Below, one piece after another: positions 1 through 7,335 of a DNA stretch of 18,898 nt. How positions within the stretch are numbered: position 1 is the stretch's first letter; every line of letters starts with the position of its first letter. A program made the translations under genes and the position numbers. The notes beneath the pieces were generated by a model. The model did no database searches, was not told the DNA's origin, and worked only from the letters and a program-made list of their open reading frames with translations. Source of the stretch: Candidatus Nealsoniibacteriota bacterium (GTDB taxonomy: Bacteria; Patescibacteriota; Minisyncoccia; Minisyncoccales; GWA2-38-27); contig PWMZ01000034.1 of NCBI GenBank assembly GCA_003559065.1, positions 1 through 18,898 of the forward strand, written 5' to 3'.

Positions 1-2397
1 TCCACAGCCATATGCCCTGGCTAAGCTAATATGAATTTGGTGATGATAACCCTCTACTCCATAGGCAACAAAGGCTCTTTCATCACAGGCTTTTGCTGCT
101 TTTATAATTTGTTCAGCATAATTTTTTTCATAAGGTTTGTCTAAGGCTATTTTAACGGCGTAAGATTTTTTATCTTGGCGACAATAAGGGCCTCCATAAT
201 GAGCGGAAACTCTCGCTTTTTGTTCGGTGGTGGAAGAATAAATAAAAGGATACTTACACTCTCCTCCATCTATATCATAAGCTCCTGTTATCCAATCACA
301 ATTCCCATTATAAAGATTAGGGTCGGTAATTCCGGAAATTCTTCCTATTCTCCCGTGGGTGTTTAGCCCCTTTAAAACGTTATCGGAAGCCTCTTGAAAA
401 TGTTGATGAACATCGAGAAAGTCTCGCATGCAAACTAATTGTCTTTTTAATGGCTCTGAAGCGTCTTGATACTCATTAGGATGTAAATCACATTCCCAGC
501 CTTGAGGACAGTTTACATTTTCTTCAACGTCGTCTCTGTAATCTTCTTTTATTTGGACAATATTCTTCTGGGAATCGCGCCAAGTTTCCGAAACGGGAGC
601 TGGTCTTGTTTGTTCTAAATCGGTACAGCAAAAAAAGTCTCTCGGGTTACAATTTAAAACACGTTCTCCTTCCGGACCGTAAGCATATTTAGCTTCCTTA
701 CAACTCAGGATGTCCCAAAAGGTTCCTTCAAAAGGAGTAGCACAAACATTTATTTTTTCTCTAATGTTTTTCAAATGATAAGCATAAGCCACTACTTCTT
801 CGTCTTCTTCTCCTTTTCTAACGATTGACTCTTCTTCCCCTAATAAAAAAGGAGTAAGATCAATCAATTTTTTAATATCTCTCAAAATATGAATAATTTC
901 ATCTTCTAGTTCTTTAATTCTATCTACCGTTATTTCTATGTCATCTCTTGGGCAAACTTTTCCAAAACAACCTCCTCCTGTTTGGAGGTTTTCTCCTCGA
1001 CAAAAAAGCATACAAACAATGGTACTACATCTGTTGTAACAAGGATTTGGAATTCCTCCGCACATTATAGTAACATCCCTTGAGTCACATTCGTTTACAT
1101 ATAGATTTAATTGCCCGATGGCAGCCGCTTTGTTTTCAATTAAAGGAATTAAACTTTCCATTTTAATATTTATCAAGCCAGCTATTTCTAGGGTTTTATC
1201 GGTTAACTCTCCTATGGGGACAGAAAAAGAACATTGCTTTTGAGTTAAAGGAGTGGCTCCGTAGGGATCGATAAACCTGGTTTCAAAAGGGGCCTCGTCC
1301 AGAATATTTCCGCCAACATCGGTATAAAAAGTGAAGGGGTCTTCGGAAGACCTTTCTTCTCCGTTTTCTAAATAGGGAACCCTTGGCCGAAGATAATTTT
1401 GTTGGAATAAAGGAACTTCTTTTACTCGCCAACTAAGTTCAGCAAGCTCATCTTTACGGGAAAAATGTTCCGATAAAGTAAAAAGGCTACTTTTTCCAAA
1501 AACCATTTCTTCAGAGCTTAAAATAACTTGATTTATTCTTTCTTGGTATTGGGCAACCAATTTTTTAATTTGAGGAGGGAACTCTAATAATTCTTCAATT
1601 TTCTCTTCATTTATATTTAAAACTTCATTCATATTTTTTCTTACTTCATCTCCATCTTGGTCTATTAAACAAACATCTCCCTGACAACCCTGAGGGTCAG
1701 ACCCACTTTCTGATTCGTCACAAATGGGCGTAAGATTACTAGCCATACATTCTTCAGATAGTTTTTTCAAATATTTATTTAAATCAGCTAAACGATAAAA
1801 GTTTTCTTCGTCCATATCAAAAATACTAGGAATATCTACTTCTATTTTTGCTGTTAAAAAGTCTTTTAATTCATTTCTTAGATCCTCAATTTTCCCCAGA
1901 GGTTGTCGTCCCTCTCCTTCAAAAGACCCGTCTTTTAACAAAACATATTCTATTGTTTTCCCTAAGGGGATTTCCTTAACAATTAGATCAGGTTCTTCTA
2001 TAGTGGGACGCTCGACAAAATGACCCGGGTAAAACTCAGAAGGAATTAATTCTTCTAAGTCGAGAAGTATTAGGTGAGGATTAATAGTATAAAAAATTAA
2101 AAAAGAAAATAATAATAGTAAAAAGCCCAATATTGCTGCCTTTATTCCTTTTTTGGCTTCTTTTGTTTTTGTTTCATTCCCAGCGGAAAAAAGATATTTG
2201 AAACCGGCCCAAAGAAGAACAAAAAAAATAATGGCACCGAAAATGCCAAAGGCGAAATTAAAAAGGTAAATAACATAATCTGGCAAAGCTGGGAGCTCTT
2301 GGTCTAGCCCAGGATATTCTACCTGTAATTCTAATGTCCTGTCGGCTAAGACAAAAAAAGGGAAAAAACTAAATATTATTAATAAAAGTTTTTTCAT
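1..2397 (-). CDS. Large Cys-rich exported protein with N-terminal VirB2/TrbC-like two-helix module (C-terminus outside the window)
   Basis: I read every triplet of this frame: 799 codons from ATG at 2397 to base 1 without a stop, so the gene is intact here and its end lies beyond the window. Residues 1-18 look like a signal peptide ending FFVLA. Hydrophobic helices at about 42-64 and 85-103 flank the loop GFKYLFSAGN, and the second ends near TINPHL. This is the layout of the pilin-like (VirB2/TrbC-type) proteins common in CPR genomes. Residues 110-799 are predicted exported. They hold 26 cysteines, the first at residue 217, clustered near 435-480 and 575-640, suggesting many disulfides. Near the end SAH (731-733), YAV (746-748) and H785/H786/H789 recall the SxH...AxD...HxH pattern of M15-type peptidases, but Lys749 stands where Asp is expected. 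The start overlaps ksgA by 29 bp; later starts would lose the signal peptide. The reading frame and exported architecture are firm; the function is inferred. Confidence 0.85.
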   Translation of the reverse strand, partial: MKKLLLIIFSFFPFFVLADRTLELQVEYPGLDQELPALPDYVIYLFNFAFGIFGAIIFFVLLWAGFKYLFSAGNETKTKEAKKGIKAAILGFLLLLFSFLIFYTINPHLILLDLEELIPSEFYPGHFVERPTIEEPDLIVKEIPLGKTIEYVLLKDGSFEGEGRQPLGKIEDLRNELKDFLTAKIEVDIPSIFDMDEENFYRLADLNKYLKKLSEECMASNLTPICDESESGSDPQGCQGDVCLIDQDGDEVRKNMNEVLNINEEKIEELLEFPPQIKKLVAQYQERINQVILSSEEMVFGKSSLFTLSEHFSRKDELAELSWRVKEVPLFQQNYLRPRVPYLENGEERSSEDPFTFYTDVGGNILDEAPFETRFIDPYGATPLTQKQCSFSVPIGELTDKTLEIAGLINIKMESLIPLIENKAAAIGQLNLYVNECDSRDVTIMCGGIPNPCYNRCSTIVCMLFCRGENLQTGGGCFGKVCPRDDIEITVDRIKELEDEIIHILRDIKKLIDLTPFLLGEEESIVRKGEEDEEVVAYAYHLKNIREKINVCATPFEGTFWDILSCKEAKYAYGPEGERVLNCNPRDFFCCTDLEQTRPAPVSETWRDSQKNIVQIKEDYRDDVEENVNCPQGWECDLHPNEYQDASEPLKRQLVCMRDFLDVHQHFQEASDNVLKGLNTHGRIGRISGITDPNLYNGNCDWITGAYDIDGGECKYPFIYSSTTEQKARVSAHYGGPYCRQDKKSYAVKIALDKPYEKNYAEQIIKAAKACDERAFVAYGVEGYHHQIHISLARAYGCG

Positions 2398-3151
2398 AAT
2401 TTTCAGTTAAATTGATCCAGTCTTTTAAACTTAGCCCCTCGGCCCTTATTTTAGGATTAATATTATTTTTCATTAACCAATAATTTATCTTTTCTTTATC
2501 TAATTTTAACACACTTTTTAAATTCTTTGCAAGTTGTTTTCTTGGATGAGCAAAGCCAGCTTTTACTAATTTGAAAAAAAGATCATAATTTATATTTTTT
2601 TTTGCCGGGATAATTTCTAGAATTGCTCCGTAAACCTTAGGGGCAGGGGAAAAAGATTTTTTAGAAATATAAGAAAGTATTTTGGGAACTCCTAAAGATT
2701 GAACCGAAAGAGCTAAAATATTCATTTTAGGTGGATTTTGGCAAATTCTTTGAGCTACTTCTTTTTGGACTATTAAAACCATTTTAGAAGGAGGGTTTTT
2801 ACTTGTTAAAAAATTTCTAATAATTAAGTTAGCTATATAAAAAGGAAGATTAGCTATTACTTTGTAATTTTTTTCTTCTATTTTATAATCAAGAATATCT
2901 TTGTTAATAATAGAAATATTTTTAAAGTCTTTAAGGGTCTTTTTTAAAACATTAATTAGTCTGGGGTCTTTTTCTACTGCAATTACTTTTTGACAACTTT
3001 GAGCTATCTCTTTAGTAAGAGATCCTGTTCCTGGCCCTACTTCTAAAACGATATCTTTTTTTTCGAGACCGGAAAGTTTAACAATTTTTTTTGTAAGACT
3101 TGGATTAAGTAAGAAATTTTGGCCTAAAGATTTTAAAGCTTTGATTTTCAT
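2369..3151 (-). CDS. rsmA: 16S rRNA dimethyladenosine transferase (RsmA/KsgA)
   Basis: Dimethylates the two adjacent adenines in the 3' terminal hairpin of 16S rRNA late in 30S assembly. At 260 residues it has normal family length. Visible motifs: KSLGQNFL (7-14), the SAM-binding loop VLEVGPGTG (35-43), acidic E60 at the end of strand 2, D85, and the catalytic NLPF (101-104). KsgA usually has NLPY there; Phe is the Erm-like variant. The C-terminal helical part keeps the FAHPRKQLAKNL and IRAEGLS signatures. The ATG at 3151 gives the expected N-terminus, 45 bp from the divergent peptidase gene. Its 3' end overlaps the next gene by 29 bp, so the two are almost certainly co-transcribed. RsmA rather than an Erm resistance methylase is favoured by full collinearity and the housekeeping setting. 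Confidence 0.95.
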   Translation of the reverse strand: MKIKALKSLGQNFLLNPSLTKKIVKLSGLEKKDIVLEVGPGTGSLTKEIAQSCQKVIAVEKDPRLINVLKKTLKDFKNISIINKDILDYKIEEKNYKVIANLPFYIANLIIRNFLTSKNPPSKMVLIVQKEVAQRICQNPPKMNILALSVQSLGVPKILSYISKKSFSPAPKVYGAILEIIPAKKNINYDLFFKLVKAGFAHPRKQLAKNLKSVLKLDKEKINYWLMKNNINPKIRAEGLSLKDWINLTENYEKTFINNI

Positions 3152-3196
3152 CTGCTCTTGACTTATTTTTTCCTTATTATAACATAAAAAAATATT

Positions 3197-4213
3197 ATGT
3201 TGAAAAGTAAAAAAGTAAAAAGATTCCTCGCTTTACTCTTTTTTTGTTTTTTTATTATTACTTTTGTTTTTCAAGCTAAAAAAAACACTCCGGAAGGGCT
3301 ATCTCCGAATATTCTGTTTGCATCTTTAAGCGATAGTTTTCTTGAGCGAGAAAACTTAATTATTTCTAAGCAAAGTTCTTACGAGCCCCTTCCTTTATTT
3401 TTAGTAGAAAAAAGTAGTGTTGTTGGGATAGCTAGTCCCGGTATCATGTCTTCTCAGGTTTTAGGGGCTTCAACCGGATATGGACCGACCGAAGGGGGCG
3501 TTGAAAACGAAATAAAAGAATACGTTGTTAAAGAGAGAGATACTTTGTCCGCTATTGCCTCTCAGTTTAATATTAAAACAGACACTATTCGTTGGGCTAA
3601 TGAAATTAGTGGAGATGGAATTCAACCCGGCCAAGAACTGATTATTCTTCCTACTGACGGAATATTGCACATTATTAAAAGGGACGAAACTTTGGGGGGG
3701 ATTGCCCAGAGGCACAAAGGATCAATCAAAGAAATCGTTGAATTTAATAATCTCGCCAATGCTGACGATGTTTTTGTTGGAGATATCATTATTATTCCAG
3801 GAGGAGAAAAACCCACCACCCCTCCAAGAGGAAGCAATTTAGCGGTAGCCCAAAGTTTTGTTTGTCCTACGAGCACTTGCCGAATTACCCAAGGACTACA
3901 CTATTTTAATGCTATAGACTTTGGAGAGCCCTGTGGTTCTCCAATTTATGCCGCCGCTTCCGGTACTGTTCAAAGAGTAGCCTATGGTTGGAATGGAGGA
4001 GCGGGAAATTTTTTAACTATCTTGCATAATAATGGGGTGGTAACTATGTACGGTCATATTCAGTCATCTCTTGTTTCTCCTGGGCAATATGTCTCTCAAG
4101 GGCAACAAATTGCCTTAGTGGGAGGGCAACCAGGAACACTAGGAGCCGGAATTTCCACTGGTTGTCATGTTCATTTTGATGTAAGAGGAGGAGCTAATCC
4201 TTTTGCTAGATAA
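3197..4213 (+). CDS. Membrane-anchored LysM-M23 peptidoglycan endopeptidase
   Basis: 338 residues. A basic N-terminus followed by a hydrophobic segment at about 10-26 acts as signal anchor. A low-complexity linker leads to two LysM repeats (about 109-152 and 157-201, with the RDTLSAIA and RDETLGGIA signatures), then an M23/LytM domain (about 218-338). Zinc-site residues visible are H235 and D241 in LHYFNAID, H287 in MYGH, and H324/H326 in CHVH. The spacing H-x5-D is longer than the classical H-x3-D, so assignment of the first ligands is uncertain. Predicted role: cleaving peptide cross-links in the wall, with LysM binding glycan. It is followed after 4 bp by a pilin-like gene, suggesting wall opening for a surface apparatus. 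No Shine-Dalgarno precedes the ATG. Confidence 0.9.
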   Translation: MLKSKKVKRFLALLFFCFFIITFVFQAKKNTPEGLSPNILFASLSDSFLERENLIISKQSSYEPLPLFLVEKSSVVGIASPGIMSSQVLGASTGYGPTEGGVENEIKEYVVKERDTLSAIASQFNIKTDTIRWANEISGDGIQPGQELIILPTDGILHIIKRDETLGGIAQRHKGSIKEIVEFNNLANADDVFVGDIIIIPGGEKPTTPPRGSNLAVAQSFVCPTSTCRITQGLHYFNAIDFGEPCGSPIYAAASGTVQRVAYGWNGGAGNFLTILHNNGVVTMYGHIQSSLVSPGQYVSQGQQIALVGGQPGTLGAGISTGCHVHFDVRGGANPFAR

Positions 4214-4217
4214 TATT

Positions 4218-4781
4218 ATGAAAAAAATATTTTTAATTTTAACTTTTTCTTTTCTGCCTCTTTTAGCCTTAGCTAATAATGGGCTAGTTCCTTGTGGCCC
4301 GGGAACTGACCAGCCCCGATGTCAACCTTGCCACTTATTTGAGCTGGCTAACAATATTATAAACTACCTTTTAGCTTTTATTATTCCTATATTAGCCCCC
4401 TTAATGTTAGTCTTAGGGGGGATTATTCTTATTGTTGCTTATATGAATCCTGACAAAGGACCCGAGTATGTTAAAACAGCCAGAGGAATTTTTAAAACTG
4501 TTGTTATAGGGCTGGTAGTAATATATACTGCTTGGATTATAGTTAGTCTATTTTTCCAAGTAACCGGATATATAACCTGGGACGGTTTTGGAGGAGACCG
4601 CTGGTGGCACATAGAGTGTGAGACCAATGGAGCTGACCCCGGTGCTCCAGCAAGAGTTTGTTCTTGGAGGATGGTTCATTCTTGCAGTGGTTCTCCAAGT
4701 TATCCTGTTGAGGCCTCTTCAGCAGAATGTGGGTCACAACCCCAAGGGAGTGGCCCTTGGTCTTGTTGTTGCAATCAATAA
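4218..4781 (+). CDS. Small Cys-rich type IV secretion pilin-like (VirB2/TrbC-type) membrane protein
   Basis: 187 residues starting at ATG 4218, 4 bp after the peptidase stop; a TTG 15 bp upstream is possible but would push the signal peptide inward. Residues 1-19 form a signal peptide ending LALA. Two hydrophobic helices (about 50-75 and 92-114) flank a short polar loop, MNPDKGPEYVKTARG, as in VirB2/TrbC-like pilins and the CPR pilin family. Ten cysteines lie outside the helices: three in the N-terminal segment (26, 35, 38) and seven in the glycine/serine-rich tail, which ends in a Cys-Cys-Cys run. This is the second protein in the window with this topology; the other is the large gene at 1-2397. 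Export and topology are well supported. Whether it assembles into a pilus, and whether it belongs to secretion, conjugation or DNA uptake, cannot be told. Confidence 0.85.
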   Translation: MKKIFLILTFSFLPLLALANNGLVPCGPGTDQPRCQPCHLFELANNIINYLLAFIIPILAPLMLVLGGIILIVAYMNPDKGPEYVKTARGIFKTVVIGLVVIYTAWIIVSLFFQVTGYITWDGFGGDRWWHIECETNGADPGAPARVCSWRMVHSCSGSPSYPVEASSAECGSQPQGSGPWSCCCNQ

Positions 4782-4786
4782 AGAAG

Positions 4787-4859
4787 GCCCTCATAACTCA
4801 ATTGGTAGAGTAGCTGACTCTTAATCAGTTTGTTCCAGGTTCGAGTCCTGGTGAGGGCA
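4787..4859 (+). tRNA. tRNA-Lys (anticodon CTT)
   Basis: Complete cloverleaf of 73 nt. Acceptor GCCCTCA pairs with TGAGGGC; D stem ACTC/GAGT; anticodon stem GCTGA/TCAGT with loop CTCTTAA and anticodon CTT at 4820-4822; T arm CCAGG/CCTGG with loop TTCGAGT; discriminator A4859. CCA is not encoded. The gene begins 5 bp after the pilin-like stop codon, so it is probably cut out of that mRNA. It reads AAG codons and, having C34, is not a substrate for the Elp3-type modification predicted nearby. Confidence 0.96.
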
Positions 4860-4880
4860 CTAAAAATTAATTATAAAAAT

Positions 4881-5825
4881 ATGAAAACAAAAGATATTTA
4901 CAATTTAGCAATTAAAATGGGGATAGAGTCTGATTTTAGGGGTGGAGAAAGAATTAAACAGAATCTTTCAAGAAAAAAGAAAGAATATGAAAAACTTTCT
5001 GACGAAGAAAAACAAACGTTTGACCAAGAGTCTTTGAGTAATCCTTTTTTAGATTCTAGGATTTTACATATAGCTCAAGATAAAGAAATCAAAAAGATCT
5101 TATTCGGTATTGACATGGAACCAGCTGAATTGTTGTTAGCCAAAGAACTAAAAGATATTGATTTGGTTATCTCTCATCATCCTTTAGGGATAGGTCTTTC
5201 TCACTTGGCCGACGTTATGGAGTTGCAAGCGGAAGTTTTAAATCAATATGGGGTGCCCATTAATATTGCTGAAAAATTAATGAAAGAAAGAATTTCCGAA
5301 GTAGCCAGGGGGATAAATTCCGTTAACCACCAAAGAACAGTTGATGCGGCCAAGCTTTTAAACTTGAATTTAGCTTGTTTTCATACCGTTTGTGATAATT
5401 TAGCAGCTAACTTTTTGAAGGAAAAAATTGAAGAAAAAGATTTTGAGAGAATAGGAGAATTGATGAATTTTTTAAAGACTATTCCGGAGTATAAAGAGGC
5501 TGATAAAATAGGAGCTGGCCCCAAAGTTTTTGTTGGCGAAAAAGATAACTATTGTGGCAAAATTGCTTTAACTGAAATTACTGGCGGGACGGAAGGTTCT
5601 TCTAAAATTTACGAAAAAATGGCCCAAGCAGGGCTGGGAACGGTTATTGGGATGCATGTTTCCGAAGAACATAAAAAAGAAGCTGAACAAGCTAATATAA
5701 ATATGGTTATAGCCGGCCATATATCCTCTGACTCTTTAGGGATTAATCTTTTTTTAGATCAATTAGAAAAAAAAGGAATTGAAATTATTCCTTGCTCGGG
5801 GTTAATTAGGGTTTCAAGGATTTAA
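4881..5825 (+). CDS. NIF3-like dinuclear-metal protein
   Basis: 314 residues from ATG 4881; in-frame upstream starts would lie inside the tRNA. The NIF3/YbgI family forms hexameric toroids with a dinuclear metal site; its biological reaction is unsettled (some members are labelled GTP cyclohydrolase I type 2, a name not to be trusted here). The metal-site pattern is visible: ISHHP with H99 and H100, D172 in HTVCD, and H280 in AGHISSD. The final ligand of the H-x3-E pair, normally Glu, is Asp284 here. An N-terminal stretch of about 70 residues, rich in Lys and Glu, precedes the core. The 3' end overlaps elp3 on the other strand by 20 bp. The family call is firm; the function is unknown. Confidence 0.88.
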   Translation: MKTKDIYNLAIKMGIESDFRGGERIKQNLSRKKKEYEKLSDEEKQTFDQESLSNPFLDSRILHIAQDKEIKKILFGIDMEPAELLLAKELKDIDLVISHHPLGIGLSHLADVMELQAEVLNQYGVPINIAEKLMKERISEVARGINSVNHQRTVDAAKLLNLNLACFHTVCDNLAANFLKEKIEEKDFERIGELMNFLKTIPEYKEADKIGAGPKVFVGEKDNYCGKIALTEITGGTEGSSKIYEKMAQAGLGTVIGMHVSEEHKKEAEQANINMVIAGHISSDSLGINLFLDQLEKKGIEIIPCSGLIRVSRI

Positions 5826-7335
5826 CCATATAGGTATCTTTCAATCTGTAACCTAGTTTTCTATAATAATCTCTTACTCCTACTCCGGAAATAACGGCTA
5901 TTTTGAAATAGCCTTTTTGGGCGGTCATTCTTTCTGCTTCTTTAATCATCTTTTTCCCTAAACCCTTGTGCTGGGCTGACAACAAGCTCTTTTTTTCTAA
6001 AGGATTAACTTTGCCAAAAGTATGAACCTCTCTTATTAAAGCAGCTTTTTTTAAAGTAGAAATAAAATGTTTTTTTTCTTCAGGTAATCTTAATCTTAAT
6101 AAACTATATAATTTAGTTTGGGATTTGTTTTCAAAAGATAAAAATATTTCTTTTCCTTTTGATGCCTGATATTCATTTTTAAAAAGGAAAAGTTTTTCTT
6201 TTAAATTATAATTTTCTTTTACCTCTCGGCACCTAATACAAGAACATTGAGCACCCTTTTTTTGTAAAATTTGTCTTAGGTTAGATATCTTTGTTGGCCC
6301 GGAAATTATTTGTCTTGAAGGAATATCTCTTACTAACCTTTGAATTCGACAATACAAAGGAATATCCGCTTTTATCTTAATTAGAAGGTCGGTTAATTCT
6401 TTTTCCGAATAATGGTGATATTTTTTTTCTTTCCAGAGTTTGTAAAGAGGAGCTTCTTTCAACAAAGCGCAAGGGTAGATTTTTAAAAGATCGGGTTTAA
6501 AATTGTCATTGTTGAAAACCTCTTTGAACATTTGCTCGTCTTTTTCAACATTTGAACCTAAGAGATTGGGCATTAAATGATAACAAATCTTAAAGCCCGC
6601 TTTTTTTAATAAACAGGTAGCTTTAATAACCTTTTCTCGATCGTGTCCTCTTTTATTTTTTTTTAAAACATCATCATAAATACTTTGGACTCCTAATTCT
6701 ACCCTGGTGACACCCAGTTTTCTCATTCTAATTATTTCTTTCTCGTTGATAAAATCAGGCCGAGTTTCTACAGTAATACCAATAATTCTTTGTTTTGCTT
6801 TTTCGTTTCTTTTTTGGGATTTTTCTAAACTTTTTTCTTGGTAATTGTTAGCAGCGGCAAAGCATTGGGTAATGAAATAAGTTTGATATTTCTTTTCCAA
6901 AAAAGACCAAGTTCCTCCCAAAATAATAAGTTCTATTTTGTCGGTAGGATGACCCGAGTTTTTTAGAGCTTGCAATCTTTTTTCAACCTGGGCATAAGGA
7001 TCAAAATTACAACCGATAGCTCTCATTACCGCCGGCTCGGTAGAAAAATAGCTTTTAGGCATTCCTTTTTCTTCCGGGCAAAAAATACATTTTCCTGGAC
7101 AAGGATAAGGTTTAGTTAATACTGAAACGACAACTATCCCCGACAAAGACCTAACTTTCCTGGTTATTAAAATGTTTTCTAGATAAGGGTCTGGTTTTTT
7201 ATTTTTCTTTTTGCAAAAAAGATGATATTCTTTTAATAAGTCGGCGTTAGAAGGCATAAGAGTTCCCCTCTTTTTGCATAAAGATCTTTTGAAAGCCTCT
7301 AACTCTTCCTTATTTTTAATTGATTTTAGTTCCAT
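5806..7335 (-). CDS. elp3: Elp3-family radical SAM/GNAT tRNA U34 modification enzyme
   Basis: 509 residues with both Elp3 halves. The radical SAM part carries C79-x3-C83-x2-C86 in PYPCPGKCIFCP for the 4Fe-4S cluster, the preceding SLSGIVVVSVL strand, LIILGGTW, and ELGVQSIYDDVL followed by RGHD. A CSCIRCREV segment matches the Elp3 zinc-binding region. The C-terminal acetyltransferase part shows the acetyl-CoA loop QHKGLG (455-460) and SGVGVRDYYRKLGY (483-496), a hallmark of the family. In archaea and eukaryotes Elp3 makes the 5-carboxymethyl group on wobble uridine; activity in this bacterium is inferred. No other Elongator subunit is in the window, as expected outside eukaryotes. The ATG at 7335 overlaps the start codon of a Trm9-like methyltransferase on the other strand. 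The 3' end overlaps the NIF3-like gene by 20 bp. Confidence 0.93.
   Translation of the reverse strand: MELKSIKNKEELEAFKRSLCKKRGTLMPSNADLLKEYHLFCKKKNKKPDPYLENILITRKVRSLSGIVVVSVLTKPYPCPGKCIFCPEEKGMPKSYFSTEPAVMRAIGCNFDPYAQVEKRLQALKNSGHPTDKIELIILGGTWSFLEKKYQTYFITQCFAAANNYQEKSLEKSQKRNEKAKQRIIGITVETRPDFINEKEIIRMRKLGVTRVELGVQSIYDDVLKKNKRGHDREKVIKATCLLKKAGFKICYHLMPNLLGSNVEKDEQMFKEVFNNDNFKPDLLKIYPCALLKEAPLYKLWKEKKYHHYSEKELTDLLIKIKADIPLYCRIQRLVRDIPSRQIISGPTKISNLRQILQKKGAQCSCIRCREVKENYNLKEKLFLFKNEYQASKGKEIFLSFENKSQTKLYSLLRLRLPEEKKHFISTLKKAALIREVHTFGKVNPLEKKSLLSAQHKGLGKKMIKEAERMTAQKGYFKIAVISGVGVRDYYRKLGYRLKDTYMVKSLKP

Noticed and set aside
175..366. Small plus-strand open frame
   Set aside because: It lies antisense within the large open surface-protein gene and has no recognisable features.
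1..2397. Region regarded as non-coding or a decayed gene because no closed frame is present
   Set aside because: Triplet-by-triplet reading shows a single uninterrupted minus-strand frame with coherent signal peptide and helices; it is simply cut by the window edge.
2369..3151. Erm-type macrolide-resistance methylase, because of the NLPF motif
   Set aside because: The rest of the protein follows RsmA throughout and the setting is housekeeping; Phe at this position alone is not diagnostic.
3158..3183. TTGACT and TATAAC as promoter for the M23 peptidase gene
   Set aside because: The spacer is only 14 bp, too short for a standard sigma70 promoter; the divergent gap surely holds promoters but I cannot place them.
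4618..4824. Plus-strand frame overlapping the end of the pilin-like gene and tRNA-Lys
   Set aside because: Shadow frame running into the tRNA; the pilin frame has signal peptide, helices and cysteine pattern.
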